Below are positions 13,001 through 22,930 of a DNA stretch of 64,000 bases, one piece after another (positions within the stretch are counted from its first letter, which is position 1; every line of letters starts with the position of its first letter). The stretch is taken from contig JAYGXS010000005.1 in assembly GCA_036362985.1 (NCBI GenBank), positions 23,275,024 through 23,339,023 on the forward strand, given 5' to 3'. The position numbers and the translations under genes were made by a program. The notes beneath the pieces were generated by a model. That model was not told the origin of the DNA and made no database searches. It saw only the letters and a list, made by a program, of their open reading frames with translations. This DNA comes from Ligula intestinalis (taxonomy: Eukaryota > Platyhelminthes > Cestoda > Diphyllobothriidea > Diphyllobothriidae).

Positions 13001-13621
13001 TATTCATGGAGACTGTGCGCTGTCAGGCTTTGAGTACCAGGTTCCAGAAATGTTCGCACATACCAGCATCCAATACCAAGAGTCCGTTTTCTGTTTAGCA
13101 GTCCAGCTTGCACATTATTCGCCCGCACCACCGGACAAGGGTTGAGGAGCGCGTCGGTTCCCGCTGACGCCGTAGCAGTGGTCGTAGTAAGGTAACGAGA
13201 CATCATAAGGTTTATTGGGAATTTTGAATACAGGCGGGTACCCAACGGCCGCTCGGATTCTTTGTTCGAGGTTGTCTTCTCTAGCACTTTGGCTCACGAA
13301 CCTAACCACAAGGCAGTGGTGTTGGTGGCAAGCAAACCTATTTAATGGCGGTTCACGCTCGCCATGTCACAGTGTCGTCATTGGGCCTTGCGGCATTTTA
13401 TAAGGCAGTCGGTGCGCCAGACCTCAGCCCACCGCGCCCTGGTAACACTGTCGCTGCTGCGTCCGCGACTGCTTATTCGCCAGACCCGGGAGCCTGCTTA
13501 TTTCGCAGCTAACCTTCACTGAAGGCCGCGCCACTATCCGCCACCCGTGGACGCGCCAGGTAGCCTGCAGCTTGGCTAACGGGTAACCCTCCTTTCCCGG
13601 GTAACCCGCCTTCATCTGGTT
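10089..13621 (-). mobile_element. RTE-type non-LTR retrotransposon (LINE), nearly full length
   Basis: A 3.5-kb unit on the minus strand: short 5' UTR, one endonuclease-reverse transcriptase frame, short 3' UTR, and a 3' end made of an ACAAGT-type microsatellite (10089-10111, seen as TACTTG repeats on the plus strand). A 6-bp direct repeat AGTGAC lies on each side, and the sequences outside it rejoin into one PLE that matches 9505-9700. The repeat at 61958-62895 is a 5'-truncated relative with the same tail type. RTE is my assignment from the apurinic endonuclease plus RT layout and the microsatellite tail; clade placement needs a tree. Confidence 0.85.
10132..13287 (-). pseudogene. LINE endonuclease-reverse transcriptase, one nonsense codon
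   Basis: Codons 1-508 (13287-11764) hold an exonuclease/endonuclease/phosphatase domain: E105 in LSEVR, GDWN at 216-219, IDY at 285-287, SDH at 315-317. The first motif reads CWYVRTF where the family has WNVRT, so the metal-associated Asn is replaced by Tyr. A TAA at 11761-11763 then interrupts the frame. Reading continues in the same frame and, from a Met at 11703, encodes 523 residues of reverse transcriptase with motif A FVDFAAAFD (149-157), GCVLSP (211-216), the catalytic box YADD (250-253) and a thumb/C-terminal region. The enzyme would nick target DNA and copy its own RNA in place. The stop and the Asn change make this copy dead, although the RT domain itself looks intact. Open frames on the opposite strand are shadows. 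Confidence 0.85.
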
Positions 13622-14240
13622 AGTGACGGTAGCATAGTCATAGTCATGCGCAAGAAGGGTTGAAACATGCACAGGTTGCACGGTATTTATAGTTCATCTT
13701 CTGCGTGTGTGCGATGATTGTTCACTTCTGTAGCCACCGCTTGCGTCTTAATTGATGCGGTACTGGCTTGATACTGCGCGTTCGACTCACTAATTGCCGT
13801 GATTTCTTCGTCCGTGTTGGATGCGGACTTAGTAATTGCGCGAAAATATGCAAAACACCAAATTCTTTGCGCTTGTTGATGGACTGGGAGCCTGAGAACC
13901 ATGACTCGAGCAGCTCGTGGCTCACGCGGTTGTCACCTCTTGCGAGGATTTCGGCCTCGTCAAACTTAAAATTATGGCCGAGTCCCGTCGAGTGAGCTGC
14001 AACCTGGGGGTTGGCGTCCTTCTTCCTCACCGCCGCTGCAAGTCCTGAACTACAACAGCAACCACCCGATCGGTCACAAAAGCAGCCGCATAAGAGCGCT
14101 ATACCAGCGCGTTGAGACGTATTGCAGCGAAGTGGAAGTTGCTTAATTACAACATATTCGACGAGTACTGAGAACGAATGGTTACCCACGCAATTTTTTC
14201 CGCGAGCTACTCGAGTCATGGTTCTCAGGCCCCCAGTCAA
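13622..14240 (-). pseudogene. PLE GIY-YIG endonuclease C-terminal relic
   Basis: The minus-strand frame 13722-14240 contains HSTGLGHNFKFDEAEI, ARGDNRVSHELLESWFSGS and QSINKRKEF, the conserved second half of the Penelope GIY-YIG endonuclease (histidine-containing block followed by the RELLE-W block). A short frame at 13687-13902 covers the EEITAISESN tail in another phase, showing a frameshift. The GIY-YIG core itself is lost in frame-shifted sequence near 14050. The 3' terminus of this element is at 9975-10088, beyond the LINE insertion. Confidence 0.65.
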
Positions 14241-14372
14241 TTAACTACTTCTGGCTCATTAGTCGTCATTATTCAGTCATACCCAACCCCAGATGATGCA
14301 CCACCCGAGTTTGCAGCCCTCGACCTTTGGCTAGAAGTCTAGTGCTCTAACTATTCAGCCACGGTCTCGTTA
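14235..14372 (-). repeat. tRNA-derived SINE, family 2, copy 1
   Basis: On the minus strand, a tRNA-like start (CCGTGGCTGAATAGTTAGAGC, an A-box region) is followed by a degraded B box and then CTGGGGTTGGGTATGACTGA. The same order, GTGGCTCAATGGTTAAGAC, a B-box-like GAGTTCAAAAC, then AGGGTTGGGTATTACT, occurs at 36600-36730 and at 54530-54665. The shared 3' body outside the tRNA part marks it as a SINE. Confidence 0.55.
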
Positions 14373-14409
14373 CGTTGCTGATTTGGATCGGGAATACTGG
14401 CATTAGATA

Positions 14410-15145
14410 ATGCCAATGAGCACTTTCTCCTTAGGTCCCTTGTCTGCATGTTTAGCAGCCACTCTGTCACGCTTTCGATCTACAGCCTTTCTACTTGCAT
14501 CTGAAGCTGTGGTCTTCAGCATACCGTGCCAATACTGCAATGCAAGGTATGTTGGTGAAACGGGCAGACGCCCTGACACAAGTTTGCATGAGCATCAACT
14601 CGCAATCAACCGCAAGGATAAGCTGTCTATGGTTTATGACCACGTACAGCAGAATAACCACATGTTTGCCTTTGAGAAAGCAAGGGTAACAGGCCGAGCC
14701 AACGATAAGATGACCAGATTGCTGCTAGAAAGTTGGTCCTCGACTGACACACTAAACAGAGCCATAGACCTTCCTCCCGCCAACATCTGCTCAGAACGGA
14801 GCAATAGGTTGGGCGGAGGAAGATAAGCAGGGCCGACAGCCGGCAGCCGCGAAATGAGAAGGCGGAAACGCTCAGGATGCACAAAAACGACTTAACGCAC
14901 GTCATGGAGGCACCCGCGACGGTGCAAGCAATTCAAACAGCCCCAAAAATCGATCGGTGCAATCGATTGACACACCGGCATCAGGCGTCAGGCTAGCGGT
15001 TGAACACACTTACTGTACACCAGCAAGAGAACAGTCACCGTGCTCTGATGATGGAAGCGAGAAGGCTTTTGAAACGTCAGCTAAAATAAAACCTGGTCCC
15101 AGAAATCGCCCCTTCTTCTTCCTATTCCGGGGATGATGAAAGGAA
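14410..15145 (+). pseudogene. Truncated PLE: GIY-YIG endonuclease and 3' end
   Basis: The open frame 14410-14826 encodes 138 residues; similarity starts near residue 36. Visible are the GIY-YIG core YCNARYVGETGRRP, HEHQLAI, and the later ARVTGRANDKMTRLLLESW block with the conserved Glu. This domain in PLEs is the C-terminal nuclease that nicks target DNA for reverse transcription. The N-terminal RT is missing, so the element is 5'-truncated; the Met at 14410 is probably only the start of an open stretch. The 3' UTR contains a CTGATGA-stem-GAAA motif at 15045-15080 and ends near 15145 with CCCTTCTTCTTCC. A second copy of the 3' 450 bp lies at 29780-30235. Confidence 0.75.
15045..15080 (+). other. 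Hammerhead-core-like motif in PLE 3' end
   Basis: CTGATGA (15045-15051), a six-pair stem GGAAGC/GCTTTT around GAGAAG, then GAAA (15071-15074) and CGTCAG. This is the conserved part of a hammerhead ribozyme core (CUGANGA, helix II, GAAA), but I cannot find the partner strand and cleavage triplet of helices I and III nearby. Confidence 0.45.
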
Positions 15146-15925
15146 AAATGCATTTATTTTCACAACCACCCATGAACTCAAAACTACTAGAGTAGTGTTC
15201 ATAGCGATGCATGCCTAATGCGCTTGATGACGTATGCTACGGAACGTTGACCACAATTCTGAAGTTTGTGTGTATGTTTGGTAAGAGAGGATAACTTAGA
15301 TGGGGTATTAAGACTGATTGACTGACGCGCAATATAATTCCGTGTTATTTCATTCGCACCACAATCCCATACCTGAATGCACACCCTTCAGGCCGCCTGC
15401 AAAGATCACACCGAATGGAAAGTGTAGACTTAATTGCTGCTTTCATCATGCATTTCGGTTGCCTGGAAATAATTATTTTTCCTTAACTTCATTTGGTAAT
15501 GAGTTACGTCCTCTGCAAATATCTTACTCAAGTCTAACTTTTTACTGCACTTCTTTTCGGTCGCGTTTGGTAATTGCTCTAGAGAAAACAACTACTTAAG
15601 TCGTATCCTGTTTAAATTCTTATTCAATTCTCCTTTCAACTTAAATATTTTGCATTGAAAACAAACGTAACAGTCCCCTTTCTTGCAATAACTTAAAAGA
15701 ACATAAGCATTATTTTCAAATAGTTTTACTCAAAATACCGATACCGAACATTTCTAAATTTTTTCTATCTCCGAATAATTGTGAGTCCAAATTGTCTTTG
15801 CCTCTGAATTTAGGCTTTGAAAAACTACAAGATGAACGCATTTAATTAAAGGAAAATCGGATGTTTTTCTATGCCATAGAAAGGTTTCATAAAATTAATG
15901 CAGTGTAGATGAACCAGATTTTTTA
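15146..15925. other. No gene recognised
   Basis: AT-rich DNA with a few open frames under 100 codons and no recognisable domain, repeat or RNA gene. Confidence 0.4.
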
Positions 15926-15929
15926 CGTC

Positions 15930-16115
15930 ATAAAGCAAAGTTAAAAATTGACGAAACTTATAGAGCATTGGCCTCCGGCAAAGACCTTCTCTGATGCATG
16001 GGTTCATATCCCGCCAAACGCCTCGCGTTTTTTCCACAATTGGATCAACTCAAATTAAGCAAATCTGCCAAACCTCCTAATAATTAAGTCAGCCTGGTAG
16101 TCATTCTGGTGGATT
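15930..16115 (+). repeat. tRNA-derived SINE, family 1, copy 2 (5'-truncated)
   Basis: Starts within the tRNA part (TAGAGCATTGGCCTCCGGCAAAG), has a mutated B box (GGGTTCATATCCC), and continues with the family tail TTTTTTCCACAATTGGATC and AAATCTGCCAAACCTCCTAA. It lies 150 bp upstream of copy 3 in the same orientation. Confidence 0.65.
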
Positions 16116-16164
16116 CTAGATGATTGCTTAGGAAATTCTGCTTGGGCAGTCAGCTTGCTGTTCC

Positions 16165-16390
16165 TTATTGGTGGATTCCATATGGGCAGTAAATTTGGGC
16201 GGGTAATATTGACCCAAGTGTGATTAACTTCATGGCGCGAGGCGGGTCGTTTGTAGCTTATCGGTTAGAGCATTAGCCTCCGGCAAAGGCCTTCTCTGAT
16301 GCGCGGCTTCAAATCCCGCCAAACACCTCCAATTTTTTTCACAATTGGGTCAACTCAAAATAAGAAAATCTGCCAAACCTTCTTATTATA
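16165..16390 (+). repeat. tRNA-derived SINE, family 1, copy 3
   Basis: Best-preserved copy. The 5' flank is TGGTGGATTCCATATGGGC through CCAAGTGTGATTAAC. The tRNA part (about 16248-16325) has A box TAGCTTATCGGTTAGAGC, an anticodon arm GCCT-CCGGCAA-AGGC (loop suggests GGC, alanine-like, but position 33 is C rather than U), and B box GGCTTCAAATCCC. The 3' body is TTTTTTTCACAATTGGG and AAAATCTGCCAAACC. This looks like a polymerase III transcribed retroposon; an alanine tRNA origin is tentative. Confidence 0.7.
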
Positions 16391-16957
16391 TTTCACAGTC
16401 ATAAAAATTCCATGATCACAAACTTTCAAACCGGATGATTCTGCCTTTTCGAAGTCAAAAAAATTGATAAGATCAAATTCCTGAAAACGCCTGCAAGAAC
16501 ACATACTTCTTCGCATATGTGGCCCAAAAGAAACCTTTAAATGCCGGCATCTTTAATTGACTGAAATTACTTGGTATGACACGACATGACAATCGATGCT
16601 TCAACGCCCCTTACGTAATCCTTTCCATCCAAACCCACAGTTCAGAATGACAATTAAAATTTTATGAGATTGGTCATCTAAAAATATGCGGTTGGTGACA
16701 GCACATTGTCGTTCAGCTGCTTATAAGGTCGTCGCTTGGTTGTCTTGGGAGATATCATCGCCTCAACTAGGAGCCGAGCGCTGACAGAATTCTTCCAGGC
16801 TATAAGTTGCGTTTCAGTGCGAGAGAGAGAGAGAGAGTGATATTCCTCGCATGTGAACCTGTGCTAAAAAGGGCTCTTAACTATCACTGCGTTCGTTAAA
16901 TTTCATTGCATTAATTATTGCACGTTTTTATAAAACTCGTGCTGCGATTTCCACTTC

Positions 16958-17483
16958 TGAAAGAGGACGTTCGCGTTTCAGGTATTTGCACCGGTAACGA
17001 AGAAAGAGCGTCAAAAACTGGAACTATTTTTTTTTATTCTGAGCGTTCGGACTCCCACAAGAGTCAACAGATGTATCGAGCTGGCGTCCGCATATGTTGC
17101 CCTGCGAAGGTATCTCCAGACTCACAGCACAGGTGGTTAATTGTTCCTCTTCCCCCTCCTCCCCTATGACGTTGAATTGACCCTTACCCTATAAATGCTG
17201 CTTGTTTTCGTTGAGGATTTTATTTCTGTAAATATTCCCACCCAACACACCGATCTCGCTTATTGGTGCAGACTGACATAGTCCGCAGTGGCCAATCGGC
17301 GCCCCAAACCAGAAAATTATTGATTTTCTATGCGTTTAAACTTTTGTTATGTACAAACGCCTTAACGAGCCCCTCATTTGTTGCTGCTTTCTATCTCTGA
17401 TGATGGATTCTTGTAGGATTCCGAAAGCTCAGAATAACAAAGAAATCTTTCTGGTGTTCGACCCTCTTTCTTCTATTCCGAGC
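16958..17483. mobile_element. 526-bp insertion made of two opposed PLE 3' ends
   Basis: It interrupts R1 relative to R2 and is flanked by the 8-bp direct repeat TCCACTTC (16950-16957 and 17484-17491). At the left is a minus-oriented PLE end (GAACGCTCAGAATAA on the minus strand near 17030-17060, after a GACTC stem). At the right is a plus-oriented end with CTGATGA at 17397-17403, a stem, GAAA at 17423-17426 and GCTCAGAATAAC. No PLE coding sequence lies between. The structure matches the shorter palindromic insertions at 58.7 and 63.6 kb. Confidence 0.65.
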
Positions 17484-18169
17484 TCCACTTCCATTCTGGT
17501 GAGATCAAGCAGTCTCCAACGTCAGAGGAAAGCAAATGGCTCACATTTAGTGGACATCGCACCTGGACAAAATTTTGAAACAAATCAAATGTAAGGAGAG
17601 TGGAGCATTCTGATCTTGTCAAGCAGAGCGCTGTATTATAAAAAAAACTATTAGGACCCGCACCTGGTACTAGTACGTAGCACAAACTCTGAGCTAGCCC
17701 AGCTGTTTTGTCCTGAGCGCCAGCTCCACGAGCAGGCGTCAGCGGCAGGGGACCAATCAGCTATGAGGAAAAATCGATAGCCACTGCGCGCACTCTCTGG
17801 ACAGCGGAGTGGAGTGCACTTGGGGGCCTTCCTGTAAGATGAGCAATCGCGGGAATGGTTGCATTCCCGACATGCGATAAGGGCCACAGCCAACGGATCA
17901 GTGCTCTGATTAGGCATTCTTCCTGATCTAACGTAATTGCTGTGCGAGAGAATGCTTGCACTGACGGCGCCTTAGAACATCTACTAAATGCGCTTTCCTG
18001 TCCCCAGTTTCTGGTCCTTGCTGCCAACCTTGGCGGGTTTTTTACCGTTCTGCCTTCTAAAAGGTGCCACAACAAGAGTATTTTACCTCACAGGAGATAC
18101 TGACTGATCAGATGATCAATGAAGCTAGCACAGACTGTCGCGTGAAAGCAGATGTTCACACATATGATT

Positions 18170-19866
18170 AACGTTTGAAGTTGCAAAATTTCCCCTCAGA
18201 TAATTCAAAATAACATTTGGCGAGTGCACACTTTTGGTAAATTCTCCTTGGGCCATACATTTATATGGGAAGGTTACATTTAAACAATCGAGCGATCATT
18301 TTTCTTTACAAGCGGGAGCCAATCAGAACGCGGATTAGTGCATGCAGCTAAGTGACTGTGGGCCACGCCAGATGTGGAGTTTGCACAAAATTCTGTCGCG
18401 AGTTCAAAATTTTTTTAGTTATTGTACACATTTGTTACTGTTTCCCCACCTCTGACGATGAGCTCTTTTAAGAGCTCGGAAGCTCAGGAAAATATAAATT
18501 TTGTTCCAGCGATCGACTATATGTCTCCTTTACCTTGTAAATTACCTCAAAGGCTTCGCTGGGGTCCACAGAACGTCCGGAGTCAACCATGTGAGTAGGG
18601 ATAGAGCTGTTGATGTTTTTGATTTCACCTTTGGCTAGCCATGCCGGGAGGTACTCCTGTATACTTTTAGGTAAGCACCGGCTCGCGCGACCGATATAAC
18701 TTGCTCCGCAGGAGCAAGTAAATGAGTAGATACACATAGAAGTGGTCTGATCTGACAGCCTATCCTTACCTTTGCCGTGCAGGACCGGGTTGGTTGAGAA
18801 AAACACCCGAACTTTCACTGCTGGGAAGGTTTGTGCTACGGCTAAGTTGAGGCGTCGGCTTAGGCATTCACTTGCTGCATCCCTTTGAAAGGGAACTTTG
18901 AGGAACAAGGTCTTCTTTTCCACAGTGGGTGTGGTGGGTTTTGTTTCTTTCTCCATCATATTATTTATGATGAATCTTTCCGGATATCCGTTCTCCCGAA
19001 GCTGGTCCTGGAGTTTCTGGAGCTCCTTTTCAATAGTTTCTGCCGAGCAGATTTGTCTGGCTCTTTGCGTTAAGCAGCGGACCAAGTAACGCTTCTGTTG
19101 GATAGGCACAAAACCGTTAAAGTTTGTATATTGTCTGGACCAGGTTTTCTTACGATAAACACTCTTTCTGATGCTACCGTCAGGTCTTCGACTTAAGAGG
19201 ATATCCAAGAAAAGAAGCGAACCTGCTGTTTCCACCCCCAAGGCGAACTTAATGGAGGGGTGTGCTTGTTTAACAGTATGTAGAAAAAAATTTACATCAG
19301 TTTCTGCTGGGGCGATGGCGAAGATGTCATTGACCTATCAACCATAGTGTTTTAACTCATGGATCTGCTCACTGAGTTGGGATTTCTCCAGGTTGACCAT
19401 GAAGATGTTAGCCAAGAAAGGCCCGAGAGGCGAGCCCGTAGCGACGGCGTCTATTTGTCTGTAAAATTGGTTTAAAAGAAGGAATTGCACATTTCATGTG
19501 AATTTTAGTAGTAGTTCCTTTAATGCATCAGTTGGTATTCCTACTTCTACCTGATTTGATGCTACGAAGTCGCAGATGTAGTCGACTGCCTCTATTACTG
19601 GGACGTTTACAAACAGTGAAAAGAAGTCTAGGGAGAGCATCGTCATGCCGTTTAAGTGCATGTCTTTGAAACCATCCATAAATTGGAACGTATCCTGATA
19701 GCTATGTGGTGCCAGCTGCTGTTGTAAGGGCTTGAGTTTCTCTGCCAAGCACTTCGCTATCGTATGATATGGCGAGTTTCGCATGTCCAAAATCGGGTGA
19801 GCTGGCAGGCCATCCCTGCGGATCTTGAAAAGGTCATAAAAACGGGGGGTGTGCGGGCCTACTGGC
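18170..19866 (-). mobile_element. PLE insertion in R1 (RT plus GIY-YIG relic)
   Basis: Alignment with R2 shows the insertion. Its flanks CACACATATGATT (18157-18169) and CACACATGTTCCT (19867-19879) both align to the same R2 site and look like a diverged target duplication. Coding sequence runs on the minus strand and is 5'-truncated. The left 345 bp ends in a plus-oriented hammerhead-core-like PLE terminus at 18452-18515, pointing toward the coding part. Confidence 0.7.
18452..18486 (+). other. Hammerhead-core-like motif with strong stem
   Basis: CTGACGA (18452-18458) is followed by the perfectly palindromic GAGCTC-TTTTAA-GAGCTC stem and GGAAGCTCAGG. The GAAA box is reduced to GGAA. It is the same motif as at 15045, 17397, 30138, 56402 and 57238. 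Confidence 0.45.
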
Positions 19867-19871
19867 CACAC
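18468..19871 (-). pseudogene. PLE reverse transcriptase and GIY-YIG endonuclease, broken
   Basis: The 19871-19494 frame encodes the RT palm start (PRFYDLFKI, RPILD-type HPILDMRNSPYHTIAKCLAE, MLSLDFFSLFVNVP). Between 19493 and 19242 the frame is closed but readable: FYRQIDAVATGSPLGP is followed by two stops just before VNDIFAI, where the family has YVDDIFAI, so the first catalytic Asp is Asn. The 19241-18468 frame (257 residues) carries the thumb, then the GIY-YIG core CSCGASYIGRASRCL and an SSIPTHMVDSGRSVDPSE block. The last 13 residues are read from the reverse complement of the abutting PLE terminus, so the natural C-terminus is lost. Clearly non-functional. Confidence 0.8.
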
Positions 19872-21989
19872 ATGTTCCTTTGGTAGTATGCGTTAGATGT
19901 ATGCACGCGCGCCAGCTACTGTGTGAGACTTCTCAAGCGTGCGGCATTTTTGTGCACAATTTTCAGGCATTCACACACCCACACGTGTCCGCTCGTTCAC
20001 AACCAGCGGTCTTCACTGAATACGAGGCAAATGTGGTAACGCGGGCTGACTCGGATAACCGCCACCAAGATCACGGTTCTGAGCTCTCAGTGTGAGCTCT
20101 TCTTAGTGAAAGAACACATCACTTAAGAGCATTGTAAGGGTGACTTCTGTGCCTCAAACGTCCACCCTTTTTATCACTTCTGTTTAACCATCAATCTTAA
20201 GCATTTCGCGTACTAAAATTGCGCGTAAGCACTTTGCAACTTGACTGCTTTTCCTGCTGATCTGTACTGTATAAATGGAGTTTTCAAGGGCCGCTGCCAT
20301 TCACTCCGAAAGCACACTGATATAACCCAGTTATTTTAATCCCAAATGCCGTAAGCCTGAGGTTGGGAATGGCTAGCTGACGAAATAACTTTCACAGCCC
20401 CCCGGTCTTTGTCGAATTTTCTTTTTGCTGTTCTGGATAATGGAAAATCAGCAGAACTCTGCGTAAAATCGATGCGAGTGCCGTCATGAAAACCGCATTT
20501 AGTACCATCTCTAAATCTCTGACGCAATCTAAGAACAATTTTAATTAAAAGAAATAGGAATTATATTGCATGACAATCAATGCTTCAACGTCTCTTAAGT
20601 AATCCCTTCCATCCGAACCCACATGGCAGAATTATGGTTAAATTTTTATGAGATTCGCCATCTAAAATATTGGGTTGGCGACAGCACATTGTCGTTCAAC
20701 TGCTTATAAGGTCGTCGCTTGCTTGTCTTGGGAGATATCCTCGCCTGAATTAGGAGCCGAACGCTGACAGAATTTTTCCAGTCTATAATTTGCGCTTCAC
20801 CGACAGAGTGATATTCCTTGTATGTAGTCCTGCGCTGAAAAATGCTCTCAAATATCGTTGCATTCGTTAAATTTCATTGCGTTAAAAAGCAAAAGTTTCT
20901 ATAAAAATCGTTCTGCTATTTCCACTTCTTATCTGGTCTATCATTGAGACCAGGCCATCTCCAATGTCTGAGGAAATCAAATGGCTCACATTAAATGGGC
21001 TTCGCACTCAAATACCTAGACAAATCAAATGTAAGGAGAGTGGAACATTCTGAGCTTGTCGAGCAGAGCGCCGCATTATAACAAACCTGTTAGGACCCGC
21101 GCCTGGTAAATGTAATCAGCACGAAATCTGAGCTAGCCCAGCTATGTCGTCCCGAGCGCCCACACGAGGGAACAAGAGAAGTCAATCGGCCACGAGAAGG
21201 AGACGTGTATTCACACAGAATACGCCAAGGCATGAAAGTGCACGTCAAGCAAGCCAGTCTTACAAAATGGCTGTGCGGTATTTATTGCAGTCCGCTCTAC
21301 GAGCAGGCACCAGCGACAGGGGACCAATCAGCGGTGGCGAAAAATCGATAGCCACTACGCGCGCTCTCAGGACAGCGGCGTGGAGCGCACTTGGGGGCCC
21401 TTCTGTAAGATGAGTAATCGTGGGAATGGGCGAAACAAAACGAAAAAACCGGCATGTGATAAGGGCCATAACCAACGGACCAGTGCTCAGGTTAGTCATT
21501 CTTCCTGGTCTAACGTAACTGCTAGGCGAGAGAATGCTTGCACCGACGGCTCATTAGAAAATTTACTAAATGCGCCTTCGTGTCCCCAGTTTCTGGTCCT
21601 TGTTGTCAACCTTGGCGAACTTCTTACCGTTCTATCTTCTAAAAGGTACCACATCAGGGGGATTTCCCATCAAAGGAGATACTGCCTGATCAAGAAACAG
21701 ACTGTCGCGTGAAAGCAGACGTCCACACATATGATTTTCGCTTAGTAGTATGCGATAAATGTATGCGCGCGCGCCAGCTACTGTGTGAGATTTCTCAAGC
21801 GTGCGGCATTTTTGTGCACAATTTTCAGGCATACGACAGTTCCCCCGTCGATATTGACTATGGGCACCACGCGCTCCAACAAGCCGCAGCAAACGCTGAA
21901 GAAAGCCGCAACAGACACTGAGGCGAGTAGTGCAAGCGACACGAAAGCGACAGCAAGCAGGAGCAACGCAGAGAACTCCTGCGACAGAA

Positions 21990-22480
21990 AACAGGAGTTT
22001 AGGCAGACTCGCACAGAATCTACCCACTCGCTCGCCACTCCCACCTCCGTAACTGGTGTAAAGACAAAGTCAAAAAGACCGGGGATGAGGGAGGGTGTAG
22101 ATGACTGGCGCGATAAACACTCAGCACGCGTACACTTGCATCAGCCATCTCGCTAGGTATGCTCCCGACTGCGCGGGAGCACCATAAAGGCCACATTAAG
22201 AGGGAGCCATTGCAACCTGACTCTCAGTCCTCCCTCTCCTCCCGTACGCACACACAGATACACGCGTACAGAAGGAGCAGCTACGTGGGGGTCCGAGTTT
22301 TCCCGTCATTTGACAGACCCTCCAAGCCATGGCTTTTAGCGCACCGTGATAGATTCAGACGCATTCAGATTTATTATAGTGAGGGAATAAACGCACCGAG
22401 GTCGACCTCACTCTCTCCCCCACCGCATAGTGACCGCCTAGCTTTTAGGGCACCTGAGGTGGGGCCTGAAACCCAGTGGG
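21990..22480 (+). repeat. Repeat family Q, diverged copy
   Basis: Matches 31450-32115 in order: AAAGACAAAGTCAA, GACTGGCGCGA, CACTCAGCACGCGT, CATAAAGGCCACATTAAG, CAAGCCATGGCTTTTAGC, ACCGTGATAG, GGTCGACCTCACTCTCTCC and a GGCACCTGAGGTGGG end. The frame at 22159-22680 is not shared with the other copies. Confidence 0.6.
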
Positions 22481-22724
22481 AGCGCGAGGGCAATCACCAA
22501 CAGGGAATCAGAAGTGAGAGAAAGAGCCAGCGCCTTCCAGGCCGCAGGGACCGTGGTTGGCTGAGGACTGGCATTGCATATGCATACAGACCATTGGATC
22601 TCAGAAGGGTGAGAGCAGCCCTGCATGAAGCTTGGGCCAATACTCTCCTGAGAGGGGTAACCAGTCAGTCAAAGACATAGAGGCACTACCCATGCTCTGT
22701 TGTCGGTTGGCGTCCGTGGGCGGA

Positions 22725-22930
22725 GCAAAAGAAGAAAGGATTAAAAAGGAAAAGGGAGGGGGGAGAGAGAGAAGTGCAAGAAACGAGAGGAAATCGAGGG
22801 AGATAACAAACATAAGCAGGGAAGGGGTAAGAAGGCAGGAGAGGGAAGAGTGAAGAATAGTGAGAAGTGAGAGCAGAGCCAAACGAACAAGTGAGAAGAG
22901 AGAGAGAACAGAAACAGGTAGAACATAAAC
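22725..22930 (+). repeat. 200-bp purine-rich tract
   Basis: The plus strand is almost entirely A and G from GAGCAAAAGAAGAAAGGATT to AGAGAGAGAACAGAAACAGG. Such mirror-like purine strands can adopt triplex structures. It lies inside the 7-kb insertion, upstream (in plus coordinates) of the LINE. Confidence 0.7.

Larger units (their letters stand above)
16552..20545. repeat. Tandem duplication unit R1 (with two insertions)
   Basis: R1 and R2 (20546-29453) are adjacent diverged copies of one unit. Shared markers in order: CATGACAAT(C/A)(G/A)ATGCTTC, CAGCACATTGTCGTTCA, CTTATAAGGTCGTCGCTTG, TCTTGGGAGATATC, CAAATGTAAGGAGAGTGGA, GTTAGGACCCGC, AGGGGACCAATCAGC, AAAAATCGATAGCCACT, CCCCAGTTTCTGGTCCTTG, GACTGTCGCGTGAAAGCAGA, GTGTCCGCTCGTTCACA and GGATGCGAGTGCCGTCA (R1 has GATGCG here). 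Removing the insertions leaves about 1.77 kb in R1 and 1.82 kb in R2. There is no conserved long frame, and the nature of the unit is unknown. A partial third copy is at 32150-32600. Confidence 0.8.
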
